A stretch of DNA of 64,000 nt, from assembly GCA_928724745.1 (NCBI GenBank), contig CAKMXJ010000032.1, positions 1,488,001-1,552,000 on the forward strand, in the 5' to 3' direction. This DNA comes from Anthracocystis setariae (taxonomy: Eukaryota; Basidiomycota; Ustilaginomycetes; Ustilaginales; Ustilaginaceae). A program made the position numbers and the translations under genes. Numbering within the stretch: the first letter of the stretch is position 1; every line of letters starts with the position of its first letter. Below are positions 10,310 through 22,000 of this stretch, in pieces. The notes under the pieces were generated by a model. The model was not told the origin of the DNA and did not search any database. It saw only the letters and a program-made list of their open reading frames with translations.

Positions 10310-11357
10310 TTCAATGCTAGCGACAAGACTTGTTGCCTTGGTGGAAAAGGTTGGTCATCAATGATTTCTAGTGGCACTTGGACGCATGTCGGTTTGATAG
10401 GTGCATGTCAGGGTTTTGTAGGAGTTCGAGCTAATCACTGTACTGCGTAGCATTCTAGGGTCTCGCTAGAGCATGCTTGTATTGTTATGAAATGATGTTT
10501 TTCCTCAACTGTAACTTGTCATCTCCTTGTCCTCGCGCTATCTTGTCAACGAAATGCGCTATCGACATTGACACAAATCTGCATACGAAGTACGAACATC
10601 CTGTGCTCCCGAGATGCCCGATCGTGCCTTGTATACGACTCGCCGACTGACAGACAGCTCGAGATGAGGAACAATTGTCAAGCGGTCAGTGTGGTCGCCG
10701 CGGAGTTGGAGGGCGCTTTGGAACTACAACGATCCAGTCGGATTGGATAGCCCGACGAGGGTCACCGAGTCGATCCTAACTTGCCAGGACGAATCGTAGA
10801 TCGATCGGGGCAAAGCCAATTCCAAATCACAGATACCGTGTGACCGGAGGGTGTAGGTGGAGGGAAGAGAGGAGAATGTCGGACGGTTTTCTCCGAAGCG
10901 ATTGTTTTCTGTACCGCTGCAATGATGTTGCAAACGGCAAGATAGCTCCGTGGAAGTTGCTTGTCGCAATATATGAATTTCAAGGCGAGGCTGCCGGAAC
11001 GCGTGTTTTTGCGTGGATGAGGTGTGCTCCGGAAATACCGCGGATAGCCAAAGCGGCGCGCCCAAAGGAAATAGGAACCAATATGCCGAGAACGCACCCA
11101 CCCACCTCGGCAAATCCCGTGACGAGCGAACGACGATACTATTATAATCCTGTCGCCCTAGTTGCTCATCAGGGTCCACTGGTAGAGAAAGGCTGCTTAC
11201 CTTGATAAACTATGAGCCGAGCTACGGGTTTCCGACGATGCACCAGGCTGCGAATGAGATGAAAAGGTACGAGCGATAGGCGCTTGATCTGAGTTTGGTT
11301 GAGTTGAAGAGGAGCGGTTCTTCTGGGAAATACAAAAGAGCGATTATGCGGCAATTA

Positions 11358-11502
11358 TACCTTTTATCGCTTCAAACCGTGATTCTTGTTGATGTCATCG
11401 TGATTACTCCTAATGTCTTCGTGATACATCTTCGATATCCTAGCTGTGTGAGCGTGATTCTACATGATGTGATCGTGAGTCTCGATTGGCTGTGTTCGGG
11501 AG
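11358..11502 (+). repeat. Left arm of inverted repeat
   Basis: Matches the reverse complement of 11794-11938 at 133 of 145 positions, with 105 of 105 identical in 11398-11502. It contains CGTGA motifs starting at 11378, 11399, 11420, 11453 and 11474 (spacings 21, 21, 33, 21). Confidence 0.9.
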
Positions 11503-11793
11503 TCAAACAAAGTATCAAGATCTGCCAAATGTATAGGGATGATGCTGTGTGAACCAGATCGCATTCAAATCACATGACCAAGGATACCATGTCAACAATC
11601 TTCTCTCGGATCAAATCAGGAACTGAGCTCTGCTTCTTGGTCTGGACTGTATGGTGTTGTTGGCGATGCAATGTGATGGTGTCAAGACAGAAAACTCAGC
11701 CCCTCGGCAAGAACAAGGAGAAGCTCAGCACTTCGGACAAGCCGAACAGATGGATCACGCACGTTGCTGACTAATCACGATCAACACAGACCT

Positions 11794-11938
11794 CTCCCGA
11801 ACACAGCCAATCGAGACTCACGATCACATCATGTAGAATCACGCTCACACAGCTAGGATATCGAAGATGTATCACGAAGACATTAGGAGTAATCACGACG
11901 ACATTGCTGCTAACCACGATGTGAAGCGAAAAAAGGTA
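11794..11938 (-). repeat. Right arm of inverted repeat
   Basis: Inverted copy of 11358-11502. The identical inner part is 11794-11898 and the diverged outer part is 11899-11938. Another TCACG (reverse of CGTGA) lies just inside, at about 11774. Confidence 0.9.
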
Positions 11939-13477
11939 TAAAAAAAACGTCATATGGATGAGCTCTAAAATCCAGCCGCTCGAGTCTCAGCGTACAGTAC
12001 CGCTACTCTCTATGATAGGTAGAGTCGGCGTAAGCAAGGGTCCAAAGGCTGCCGCACCGCGCCTGGTGACGTGAATTTCAGAGACCAAAACGCAACATCC
12101 GGCGCGCATGGAGTCAATAATCTGTGCCGGTTCTTTCTATTTGTTTCGAATGCAAATAATGCAATTTTCTTCTACAGGCGACCGGGTCTCGAAGAGACAA
12201 CACATGAGTCATTAGAAGCCGATCTCCAGCCGGCGACAAACAAGCAAGCAAGCAAGAAAGCAAGCCAGCACGCTGTAACTACCATTCTAACCCAACCTGA
12301 CCGGCTACGCCATCTAGACGTCAGTTTCCGGCAAAACGGCTTATGGTCGATCGCAGTTCGGTTAGGTGGCAAGTACGGTAGACTACTGTACGCCATGCCG
12401 TACGTATAGCTGACACCCAATTTACGGCGCACGTGCAATTGGAGGAGGATGGTATGACGATATATGATGGTGTTAGCGCGCCGAGAACGGCCAAGAGCAC
12501 ACACAGCTTAAGCTAGGCTCAGCACTGTCAAAGGTCCCGCGGCAAGGCAGGTCCGCCAACTAGGCAACCCAAAAGGGAGCCTGAAGCGAGCCGTAACGTA
12601 ACCGTAATATGGAACGCGCCGACGGCATGATACAGTGCAGTGGCGGTCGCTGTTGGTGTGGAGACAAACGAAGTTTAATCGAGTCAATCGACTACTCCAT
12701 GGTGGTAGGCAAAAGTGGAGGCGGATTCCGGTTGGAATGGATTAGGCTCAGTTGGACATGTAGCAGGCACACTCACTCACTCACTCGCTCACTTTCGGTG
12801 TGGGAGGTCAACTAGCAGCCAAGATGTTGCAATCCAGTCTACGGACCGCGGCGTTAAGTGAGACTTTGACGACAAAGTCAAGTGTGTGGGTTCTAAAGCT
12901 CTCATGCCAAGACTGAGCCAAGTGGAAAGTGGACACGGGAGCGTGGCTGTAAGGAGGCAGGGAGGCAGGCATTGGTTGGTTGGTTGGGTGCGGTTAGGGG
13001 CGTTCGGAAGTTGGATTCCATCTGGCTTGGCACGAGACTTTGTGGTTGGTACAGTATCTGTACGGCAAGCTATCTCCGCGCTAGCACGTACTGTACAGTA
13101 GCGAGGATTTAGCACTGTAAGCTTAGGTGACGCTGTGCATCGTTGCGCCCTAAACATCCCGCCCACTTGGCATCACGACGGGATTTTTTTTTCTTTTTCT
13201 TTTTCTATTCCTTTTTTTTTTTCTTGGCTGCCGTGGAAAATCGGATATGACTGCCCGAGTGCGTCAGCAGAGTTGCGGCTGTTGTACTGAGTGCAGTCTA
13301 GAATCCACGCGTTGAACTGCCGCGGATGCATCATGTCAAATTTGCACTTTGCCGTCCAACACGGGCCTGCAGATGTCAGACTTGGTTTCATAACGCCTCA
13401 CTACAGTACTGACTCGCTCTCCCCGGCCAGATATGTGGCTCCGTCAGCTTGGCTTGCTCATCATCATTGTCATTGCC

Positions 13478-13483
13478 TATAAA
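13478..13483 (+). promoter_or_regulatory. Candidate TATA box of the Ser-rich protein gene
   Basis: TATAAA sits 187 nt upstream of the ATG at 13670 and is followed by a C/T/A-rich leader. Confidence 0.45.
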
Positions 13484-13669
13484 GCCAGCCCTCTACAACC
13501 AGCCTTACTCTGCCCCCTACGTTCCCTCGCATACCATATCATCAGCTACCAGCTACATCGCGCTCACACCCTACTATAGCATCATCGGCATACATACCAT
13601 CCTTTCTCTCTACCTTGCTATCGTAGCACATCCTCCACTACCTCCACTCAACAAGAACCTTTGGCTCTC

Positions 13670-14215
13670 ATGTTCAACCCAACACCGCAAAATCACCATG
13701 TCGTGCACATTGGCGGGGCTTGCTTCGTGCCTCCCATCATGACGCACTTTTCGCACATTCCCAACCTTGCGACGCACTCGATCTCGCCCTCATCCGAATC
13801 CTCCTCCTCTTCCACGTCGTCGATCCCATCGTCGCCGACGCACTCGCGCTTCTCATCCTCCTCGTCCAACAATTCGGCCGCCTCGGCAACCGAGTCCCTA
13901 CACGAATGGGATGCTGTGCAGGCCCACCTCGACTATGCCAAGCGAATGGCTAGTCACACTGCACTCATGTGGCAGAACGAACGACTCGCCATCGAGAAAG
14001 CCAAACTCGATGGAACCTACACGGGCAACGTCACTTCTCGCCAAAACGGCAACGCCCGTCCAGACCCATCCCCCCCCAAATCATCCTCGGCTACAGCACT
14101 CCACGATAAAAAGTCAAAACGCTTCTCAGCTCTCCTTGCCATCTTCTCTCCCTCCTCGTCAAGCCCACATCAACAACCGATCACCACTCAAAGACACAGA
14201 CCGCGCTCCTCGTAA
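13670..14215 (+). CDS. Small Ser-rich protein of unknown function
   Basis: Single exon, 181 aa. I do not recognise a family. An N-terminal segment, MFNPTPQNHHVVHIGG, is followed by a Ser-rich low-complexity stretch (about 40-75). A more ordered, probably helical segment around residues 80-115 (EWDAVQAHLDYAKRM...ERLAIEKAKLDG) comes next, then a basic Ser/Pro-rich tail. There is no signal peptide or membrane segment. A TATA box and pyrimidine-rich leader upstream, and coding-like base use that changes sharply after the stop, support it as a real gene. The start is the first ATG of the frame. Convergent with SLY1 (280 nt apart). The helical segment would be the part to compare with other smuts. 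Confidence 0.65.
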   Translation: MFNPTPQNHHVVHIGGACFVPPIMTHFSHIPNLATHSISPSSESSSSSTSSIPSSPTHSRFSSSSSNNSAASATESLHEWDAVQAHLDYAKRMASHTALMWQNERLAIEKAKLDGTYTGNVTSRQNGNARPDPSPPKSSSATALHDKKSKRFSALLAIFSPSSSSPHQQPITTQRHRPRSS

Positions 14216-14495
14216 CAACCCCCCCCCACCCACCCTCTTATGCATTGCCTTTGTACCACCTGGTTCCCCTCACCCCACTTACCATTCCACCACCCACCCC
14301 CTTCCCACACCACTTACGTCACCGTCTGTTTTGCATTCTGTCTTCTCAGCTCCATTTTTCCATTTTTTTCCTTTTCTCGTTGCATTGTATTGTACTTTTA
14401 AAAGCTCTCTACTCGCATTGCTTGGGACTAAGTTAATTTCAATTCATACCACCTCGCACACATTCTCGACCTGTGAAGACTATCCCTGCACCGAC

Positions 14496-16694
14496 TTACG
14501 CAACATCTCCACCCGCCAAATGTGCTAGCGCTCTGACGAACTCGATCGGTTTCAACACCTCGGTAGCACCATACGTGATCTTCTTTCCACCCATCGCTGT
14601 TGCCGCCGCTGCCGCAGTCCCGGGAGCAGCGTTCGACATCCTAGCTGCCCACTCCTGCAGATTGGCGAATTCGACATATCCGCCACCACCGACAACGAAA
14701 ACGACGGCTTCTGAAAACGGCTGTCTCGCTTTAACCCCACCTGCCGCGCCTGCACCCCTCCCTCTCGGAGCCTTTGGATCAAAGTACAAATACTCATCCG
14801 TCTCCTGCAACGCCTCCCTCGCCGCCGACGTTGGCTCCATCAACGAGGCCACCAACCGCGTCACCGTCAAATCCTTCTGTGCTGGCAAGAAATTCTTAAC
14901 CCCCTGAACCAAGTTCTCCAATCCACTATCCTTCAACCGATCCGTCAACCTGGACGACAAAGAACTCAACCCCTTAAACCCACCCACCGTGCCACCCGTA
15001 CTCGCATCAGACCCCACCGCCTGCTGCGGCGCGGACGCCAACATGGTCATCCTCGTCAACTCCCTCACCTTTTTGACATACCCCAACGCGGCCAAATCCG
15101 CGCCCTGCTCCTTGAGCACCCTTTCAAACTCGTCCACATCCCTCGACGTCAACGCACTATCCGGCGCCGACAGATAAAAGATGATAAACAACCTCAACTT
15201 ATCGTTGACATCCTCCAAACCCTTTTCCTTGATCGTCTCCATGATCGTCTCCTTCTTCTGCCGAGCAATCACCTCTTCCAACTGGAACAGCGTATCCAAC
15301 CCCCTCTTCTTGATGCCCTGCAACAGCGCTGTAGCGATGTTCATGTGCGCATCGATGGTCGCCTTGCGCTGCGTCAATTCGGGCAACGCCGTAATCGCCG
15401 CCTTCAAGTGCGCCGCATTCGACGTCGCATCCAACTGCCCCACCTCATCCATACTGCTGATGCCTGTCGATCGTGTGATCTCGGCCGCATCCGCCTTGTA
15501 CCGATTCAACTCGGCATCAATGTCCTCCGCCACCTGCGGGAACGGCGTGGCCGAGTTCTTGGACCAGAAAAAGTCCTTCGAGTCCAGATCGTACGTCTTT
15601 TTGCAAGTCGCGCCGTTTTCGGTCGAAACCACCGTGACACGGTTGAGCTGCAAATCGAGCACGTCCTGTACCAAAGCTTGGTACGTCCACGAGTGAGCCA
15701 GCATGGGTACCAGGTCGACGTTGCGATCCAGCACCACCAGCAGCGGACGCGACGACGACCAACTCGCAGACGAAGCACTGCCAGCGGCTTCGGAAAACAG
15801 GTTGGAGCCGCCACGCGAACTCGTCATGTGCTCGCGGATCTTGCCCTCCAGCTTGCGCGCCACGAGCTCGGCGGCATTACCGCGCGGAGATCGGATGATG
15901 GGCAGTGCACCCATGGTGGCCAGCGTCGAGAAGAGGCCGGCAGCGATTCGATCGGTGGCATCTTCCACCTCTTTCTGACCGGACTTGGGATCGTTGAGTC
16001 GCTCGTACGTGGTGATGACATTTGAGCTGGTCGAGGCGGCGGATGTCGCGTTGGCACCGTAAGCAGCGACGCCTGAGCTGGAGGAGTTCGGCGACGCAGA
16101 GTCAGGAAGAAGCTCGAAGAGGTTGGGTTCGAGCACGATAAAGTTGAGATACTGATCATACACCTGCTGAACCAGCTGTCCGGTTCCATCGGCTGCCACG
16201 AGGTTGGCGAATTCCTCCATGACCGGTTTGGGTACGGTGCTGGTAAAGTTGACGTAGAAGCTTTCATACAGCATGCGCTTCATGTCGGCTGCAATGCGCT
16301 TGACGTTTTCCGATGTGGGCGAGACGAAATACACAGCGGGAACATCAGGCAATGGCGGACGATCCGAGTGGAGTTGCATGTGGAGTGTTACGCCATTCTC
16401 TCGTAGGTCTTGAACACGCAACGAAGTTGCCAGAATGTCCTTGGACGTCTTGTCCATGACGAGCAGCTTCCACACTGGCGGACCAGAAGGGATGGAAGGA
16501 TCGGTAGCGGTGGTGGAGGAGGCGTCATTTGTGCCAGCAGCTGAGCCGGGTCGGGAGTTGTAGTTGGAGCCTGGTGCGGATGATGATGAGGCGGTATGGT
16601 TGAAGTTGGAGGTGTTGAGGTTGAGCAGCGACAGCAGCGAATTGACCTGGGCGATGCGCAGGCTGGACGCTGGAGCTGAGGTTGCCGACGCCAT
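14496..16694 (-). CDS. sly1: SLY1-type SM protein, ER-Golgi vesicle fusion
   Basis: Single exon, 732 aa. It is a Sec1/Munc18-family protein: an N-terminal segment ending in [17 protein letters not shown], the [16 protein letters not shown] region, a central [18 protein letters not shown] block, and the SKDFFWSKN motif typical of Sly1 rather than Sec1 or Vps45. An Ala/Ser/Asn-rich insertion follows the first 35 residues. By family knowledge Sly1 binds the syntaxin Sed5 and promotes SNARE assembly for ER-Golgi and intra-Golgi traffic in the cytosol. The start is the ATG at 16694 next to the conserved [16 protein letters not shown]; the frame is open further upstream but reads like leader sequence with a GACT repeat. 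Divergent from the thioesterase gene. Confidence 0.93.
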   Translation of the reverse strand: MASATSAPASSLRIAQVNSLLSLLNLNTSNFNHTASSSSAPGSNYNSRPGSAAGTNDASSTTATDPSIPSGPPVWKLLVMDKTSKDILATSLRVQDLRENGVTLHMQLHSDRPPLPDVPAVYFVSPTSENVKRIAADMKRMLYESFYVNFTSTVPKPVMEEFANLVAADGTGQLVQQVYDQYLNFIVLEPNLFELLPDSASPNSSSSGVAAYGANATSAASTSSNVITTYERLNDPKSGQKEVEDATDRIAAGLFSTLATMGALPIIRSPRGNAAELVARKLEGKIREHMTSSRGGSNLFSEAAGSASSASWSSSRPLLVVLDRNVDLVPMLAHSWTYQALVQDVLDLQLNRVTVVSTENGATCKKTYDLDSKDFFWSKNSATPFPQVAEDIDAELNRYKADAAEITRSTGISSMDEVGQLDATSNAAHLKAAITALPELTQRKATIDAHMNIATALLQGIKKRGLDTLFQLEEVIARQKKETIMETIKEKGLEDVNDKLRLFIIFYLSAPDSALTSRDVDEFERVLKEQGADLAALGYVKKVRELTRMTMLASAPQQAVGSDASTGGTVGGFKGLSSLSSRLTDRLKDSGLENLVQGVKNFLPAQKDLTVTRLVASLMEPTSAAREALQETDEYLYFDPKAPRGRGAGAAGGVKARQPFSEAVVFVVGGGGYVEFANLQEWAARMSNAAPGTAAAAATAMGGKKITYGATEVLKPIEFVRALAHLAGGDVA

Positions 16695-17785
16695 GATGGG
16701 AGGAGAAAAGTAGGCGACCGACCTTGTTTTGACGATTCGTGATGATGTGGAAGAGAAGGAATAACGGCGAATGCAATGTGCAGTTGTCTGTTTGTCTCGA
16801 GTGTGCGTGACTGGCTGACTGACTGACTGCCTGGTTGGCCCATGCTCGCATAGTATTCTCTCTTTCCAATTGACGACGTGGATCGATTCATTCGCGCGAT
16901 TCAACCAAATTCATAATTAATTAATTGTTAAAGCGATGTTCCTTGATGATGCACTGTTAGGTCGTTTCTTGTTCAAAAGACCGTGCGAGTCAAGCTCTTG
17001 ACCAGTCCACAGTCGCACGGATGGCAGATACCGTGGCCGACATCTCGGCTTCGCACATGTTTGACACTGCTGTGCTATTGTCCATCCTGCTGTGCAATAC
17101 AATGCTGTACTGTACGTGTCTGCCACGGTCTTAAAGCCACTCGCAGCCATGTTCTACCTTTTGTTGAGCCATGGACGAATGCGCCATTTTAGCAGTCAAG
17201 GAAGTGGAGCCCAACAAGTCTCGTTCATTTCCAACAGCTTCCGGTTAACTATCACGCGAAATAAAGCCGGCTGCCGGTTGGATCTCTGGTCACACTTTAT
17301 CTTGAGAGCATCTTTGCCAAGTCGCTCTTCCGCGTTCCACAGAGTGGTAGTCCTCTTTCAACTTTCACTGACAGACTGAGCAGCAAGCTGTAGTGGAACA
17401 GCAAAAAAAAGCAATCATAGCACTTGTCGCAGCTTGTAGTGGCATATTTTGGTGGAAAGGTGGAGCTGTGTCGAGATATGAGTTGTTGCTCTGTGCGCCG
17501 TTGTGTTCAACTCACACTGTTCCCCGCATATTGTGTGCATTTCACGTTCTTGGCCTGAAAATTCAACCGCTCACTCCTCCGGCCAAGGTAGGGCAGCCCA
17601 TCCTTTTTAAAGCTCATCCAACAATCTCCACCAGCACAGCACAGCACTCACCCACACTACTATCGCCTCCAGTCGGACAACCACTCTTGACACCTAGACT
17701 TGACCCGAGCGTCGTCAACCCTCGCTGCGCTGCGCTTAGCATTCCAGATCCATCCACACCTCACCACCAGCTTCATCAACTCAAA
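16695..17785. other. Divergent intergenic region, SLY1 / thioesterase
   Basis: No gene seen. It has a GACT microsatellite (about 16808-16830) in the probable SLY1 leader, an AT-rich island with TTAATTGTTAAA (16921-16932), CTGTACTGTACG (17104-17116) and, before the thioesterase start, a C/A-rich leader (about 17610-17785). Confidence 0.55.
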
Positions 17786-18985
17786 ATGACCAAGGCAGGA
17801 GCAAGAGAGATGGGTAGGGAGCCTACAACTGAAGAGCAGGAACCACCCGCTTACGAGACAAGCGTCAATCAGTCGTTCGCTGAATCCTCACAAGCAGACA
17901 TTGGCGAAGCTCTCCAAGTCCAAGAGATCGATCAGGACCTATACAAATCCGTCACTCTTTGGAAACCCGCTCGAGCACGCGGCGTCTTCGGTGGTCAGGT
18001 CATTGCTCAGGCCGTCGCAGCTTCCAACAAAACCGTTCGCCAAGGAATGTTCCTCCATTCCCTCCACTGCTACTTTCTTCTGGCTGGAGATGAGACGCGT
18101 CCGATCATCTACCAGGTCACTCGACTTCGAGATGGCGGTTCCTACATCACCCGTTCCGTCAACGCAATGCAAAAGGGTCGTAGCATCTTCAACATCCTTC
18201 TAAGCTATCAGAAACCCGAACCACAAGAACCCACGTTTGCCATCCCGCTCCCCACCCTCGATGGTCAAGGTCAGCACATGTTGGAATCCATCACCGGCTC
18301 ACATGCCACCGGCAACCACTCGTCCAAACCCATCCAAATGCAAGCGCTCAAACCGCCCTTGCAATGTCCACTCAACGAGCAGCGTTACGAAGAAGTTCTC
18401 AAGCTCGGCAAAGTCAACGACCATATTCGCAACATCCTTCAAGGCTGGATTTCCGATCGTAAAGCCTCACCCGTCGAGATCCGTGATGCGCTTCCCAACA
18501 TGTACGACCACAACGGCCATGCAACACCGGGCAACCAACAAGCCTTCTGGATGCGCACACGACGTCCCATGGTCGGCGGAATCGAGGCACAGAAGGTCGC
18601 ACTCGCATACGCCTCCGACTTTTACCTCCTCAGCACCGTCTCGAAAGCGCTCAACATCAGCAGGAAAGTCAAGATGATGGCAAGCTTGGATCACAGCATG
18701 TGGTTCTACGAGGATTTCCAGATCAACGAATGGTTGCTGTTTGTCGTAAGTTTTCTCTCTTCCTCCCTAGATCATGTGATCTATCAACATTATACTCACA
18801 CTATTTCGTCACTCGCAAATGGCTGACAGATGCAAACCCAAGCCGGTTCTAATGGTCGCGGTGTTGTGATCGGTCGCATCTACAAGGAAGACGGAACCCT
18901 GGTCGCTGTAGTCTCCCAGGAAGGTCTCGTTCGAAGCATCGCTTCCAAACCCAAAAACTCCACAGAGACCAAATCCAAGTTGTGA
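17786..18985 (+). CDS. Peroxisomal acyl-CoA thioesterase, TesB/ACOT8 type
   Basis: Two exons, 17786-18745 and 18830-18985, with an 84-nt intron starting GTAAGT and ending CAG; 371 aa. Double-hotdog thioesterase II: GVFGGQVIAQA and LHSLHCYFL in the first half, SLDHSMWFY with the catalytic Asp302 near the end of exon 1, Thr323 and Gln350 (SQEG) in exon 2. These correspond to the Asp/Thr/Gln triad of E. coli TesB. The protein ends in KSKL, a canonical type 1 peroxisomal targeting signal. It hydrolyses acyl-CoA to free fatty acid and CoA, in support of peroxisomal beta-oxidation. If the intron is retained, the product ends after about 27 unrelated residues and loses Thr323, Gln350 and SKL. Convergent with the nucleoporin gene, 98 nt away. 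Confidence 0.93.
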
Positions 18986-19083
18986 TCTTACCAAACGCCA
19001 TAGCCTCTGTCATATACCTATCTCACACGCAAATCCATCATGGCACTAGCGGAAGCCGAGTGAATTTGCAAAGGATGCGGCAA

Positions 19084-22000
19084 TCAAGCGACAAAGCCCG
19101 ATGCTGTTCTAGAATGACGCGAGGCCAGATGCGCCAGATTGGCAACTGTGCTACTTGTCGGTAACCCGAACGAAGAGTTTGCGAACGACAACGAGTAATC
19201 CCCCTCGAACGTCGCATCATCCTTGACCGGTTTGAGCTGGGCGATCCTTCTATTCAACTGCTGCACCTTGTCCTTCGCCTCAGCCAACATGGCAGCTTCG
19301 CTACTCAGCAGCTTTTCGACCTTCTTCACTTGCTCACCACCCAACAGCGCATCCCGCGCCGCACCCCTCGCTTTCGCCACCACCTCCATCTGTGGACGCA
19401 ACAAACTCAACTGATGCGTCAACAACTCCGCCTTACTCGCCAACGCCTTCCTATTCGCCTTGGTATCCAACTTCAACTCGCCGGACGCATCGCGCGACAC
19501 ACCAACCTCAACCGCCATTCGCTCGAGCTCGTCAAACCACCGATTTTCATACACCGACAAGCTCGGCTGGTGCGAATCCATCAGTCGCTGCAATGCCCGA
19601 TCGATGCGCGACACGAGCAAAACCTGATTGCGTGCCAACTTGGACACTCGCTCCGCTAGCTTACCGTTATCGCCATCGCTGCAGCGCAGACGGATCGAAT
19701 TAAGCTTGTCCAGCTGGCGCGTCATTTCGCGTACTTGCAGGTCCAGGCGTGCCTGGACTGCGTTGCCAGCAGAGACCACGTCGCGGATTTCGTGCCGGTA
19801 GCTTTCCACCGTCTTTCCCAGTGCTCGAAGCGTATCTGGTGTGATCTGGATTTCGTCCTTCGAGCAAGTTGCACTGAGTGCGGCAGCACGACGTGGATGC
19901 GTGGGGAGACCCTGAACCCCAGCTGAATTGGCAAAGATCGCAGGCGGTTGGAACACGCGCCCCTCTCCCAGCAGCGAGATGTATGCCTTGGCTCCACCAT
20001 TGACAGATCCGCCTCCGTCGATGGTGGAAAGGTGATCCCGCCCAGCACCCGAGTCGAACGAGTCCTGTTCCACTCGCAACGACAGCTCCACCCCAACCAC
20101 CTGCAAATCAGCCGTCACAGCCAAGAAAGCATACGACAAATACACATCCGATAGAATCGACACCGCAGCCACGGGGTTGACCTCGATCGCCTCGCTGCCT
20201 TCGGGCGCAACCGTATTGACCACCCACACCACCTCCGTATTGTGACCGTGATGAAGCATCTTGACGAGCGCCTTCTCGCGTGACCCATGCGCCACGATCT
20301 GCGAAGCATCCTGACTGGCATCGTTATCAAGCTCGTCCTGCGACGGCATATTGAGCGCCTCGATGAGCTTCGCCGCCCAAGTGGCAAATCCAAGACACTG
20401 CGCACCAAACGCATGGTAAACGTAGAGCGTATCGCCGTATAGCGCATCGCGGACGAAGCATGGACGATTGCTCGCCATCTTGTCAAGCAGCAGATCGGAT
20501 GCTGCTGCTTGCGAGGCGACGCCGTTCGCAACGGCTGTGTCGAGCAGGCCAAGGTCGATGGTTTCATAGATGAGCAGCGATGGCAGCTCTTCCGAGTCTT
20601 CGAGGTTCAGGGCTTCGAACTCGTCCGCTTCGTCTTCCGTGTCCGACAAGCCATAGCGGTTGGATTTGGCAGGTTTGCTTCGACGCCGGGAAGCCGTGCG
20701 AGATTTCGGCGAGAGCGAGTCCCAAGCAGCCTCGATGGATTCAAACAAAAGACCCACATCCACACGACCGTCATGCCCGACGATGCTGAGCGCAGCCACG
20801 CCTGGCACTGTCGCATTTGGAGCCGCGTCTTGGCTCTCGTCGTTAAGCCAGGTCCAGATGATGTCACACGACACACTTTCTCGCTCGTCGCACAGCTCTA
20901 TCGGGGCTGGCTTGAGCAAGAAAGGTCCCTGAGGCTTTGGTGCCTTCTTTGCACCTCCTGCCTGCCTGGCATCCTGCCTGTAAGACCAAGAAGGCGCATG
21001 TAGTCGTACTGGGCCGTCGTGCACCTGTTCACTGCTCATCCCGCCAAGCTCGTCTGTACTGTCGACAAGCTGGTCGAGATCCATGGTTGAAGTGGATCTG
21101 GAACGTGCGAACGCCTCCGGTCCAGGGGTGACTGAACTCTGCCGCTTGCTGGGGATGGATGTTTTCGATAGGTTTCCAGTGACTTGCTTGAGGAGCGCGT
21201 TGACGTAGCGGAGCTGCGAGTCGACGTGCGATGTCTGCTGAGATTCGATTGTGTTTGCGCGTTGCGAGGTGAGTTTTGCCAGGTTGTGGATGTACGCTGC
21301 AGGGACAATGGCAGACTTGGGAAGAAAGGGGCAGAGCGCCCATACATCTCCGTTCTTCATCAGACCAAAGATCGTGAGCGGAGACCAGTCGGACGGGGCT
21401 TTCGAGCGAGAAGCTGCTGCTGCCCACGCTTCGTCGCTGTCCTGCTCGAACGGTGTAGATCGAGGCAGAGGCGTGTCGGAAACACAGAGCGAAAAGCTCA
21501 CGGCGGTCGTAGCATCGTCGTCATCAGCAGAGAGACCGAACCCACGTGTAGCGTTCACAGCAGAAGCGTTGAAGCTTGGAGTCGCTGAGCGCGATCGATA
21601 ACGTTGCGAAGCTGCTGCCGTGTTGGTGGGGAGGAACGAAGCAGTCTGTTGTGGTTCTTCAGTATCTTTCGCTACGTCGTATTCGCGAAGGAGGCCATCC
21701 TCGGTGAGGACCAGAAGCGAAGTGCCGTTCTCGCCCCACGGATGCCAGTCGAGTTTTGAGATGAGCACGTCGGAGTGTTCGGAGTGGTAGTAGGGTGCAA
21801 TAGGGACAGTGCGACAAACGATTTCGCGATCGACATGTTTGGTGTACCCAGATCTCGGCATGACGATGAGGGTGATCTGACTGTCGCCGACACAGGCAAG
21901 GAGCTTTCCAGTGGGGTTGATGCTGAGGTGTCGAATATCAAAGTCAATCTTGGAGCCTTGGGCAGGAACCAGCACTCGATAGGTTCTGGATGTGGAAGCT

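Larger units (their letters stand above)
11358..11938. mobile_element. MITE-like element with 145-bp terminal inverted repeats
   Basis: Two arms of exactly 145 bp (11358-11502 and 11794-11938) are inverted copies without indels. The outer 40 bp differ at 12 positions and the inner 105 bp are identical. The ends read TACCTTTT...AAAAGGTA and are flanked on both sides by TA (11356-11357 and 11939-11940), which would fit a TA target duplication of the Tc1/mariner type. The 291-bp centre has no coding capacity. A non-autonomous DNA transposon (MITE) is the best reading. A locally formed palindrome or a hairpin-RNA locus are alternatives. No second copy is visible in this window, so mobility is inferred. 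Confidence 0.55.
10310..13669. other. Gene-poor region, 3.4 kb
   Basis: No reading frame here has convincing protein character. Contents: TACTGTAC-class motifs (10439-10446, 11992-12000, 12384-12392, 13089-13100, 13401-13412), an inverted-repeat element (11358-11938), a CACT microsatellite near 12770-12790, a pyrimidine-rich tract at about 13182-13224, and a TATA box at 13478. The 10560-11350 stretch holds nothing I can name. Confidence 0.6.

Noticed and set aside
10724..11205. Overlapping frames of 110-150 residues on both strands
   Set aside because: No shared motif, no signal peptide, mixed composition, and no promoter-like sequence; treated as noncoding.
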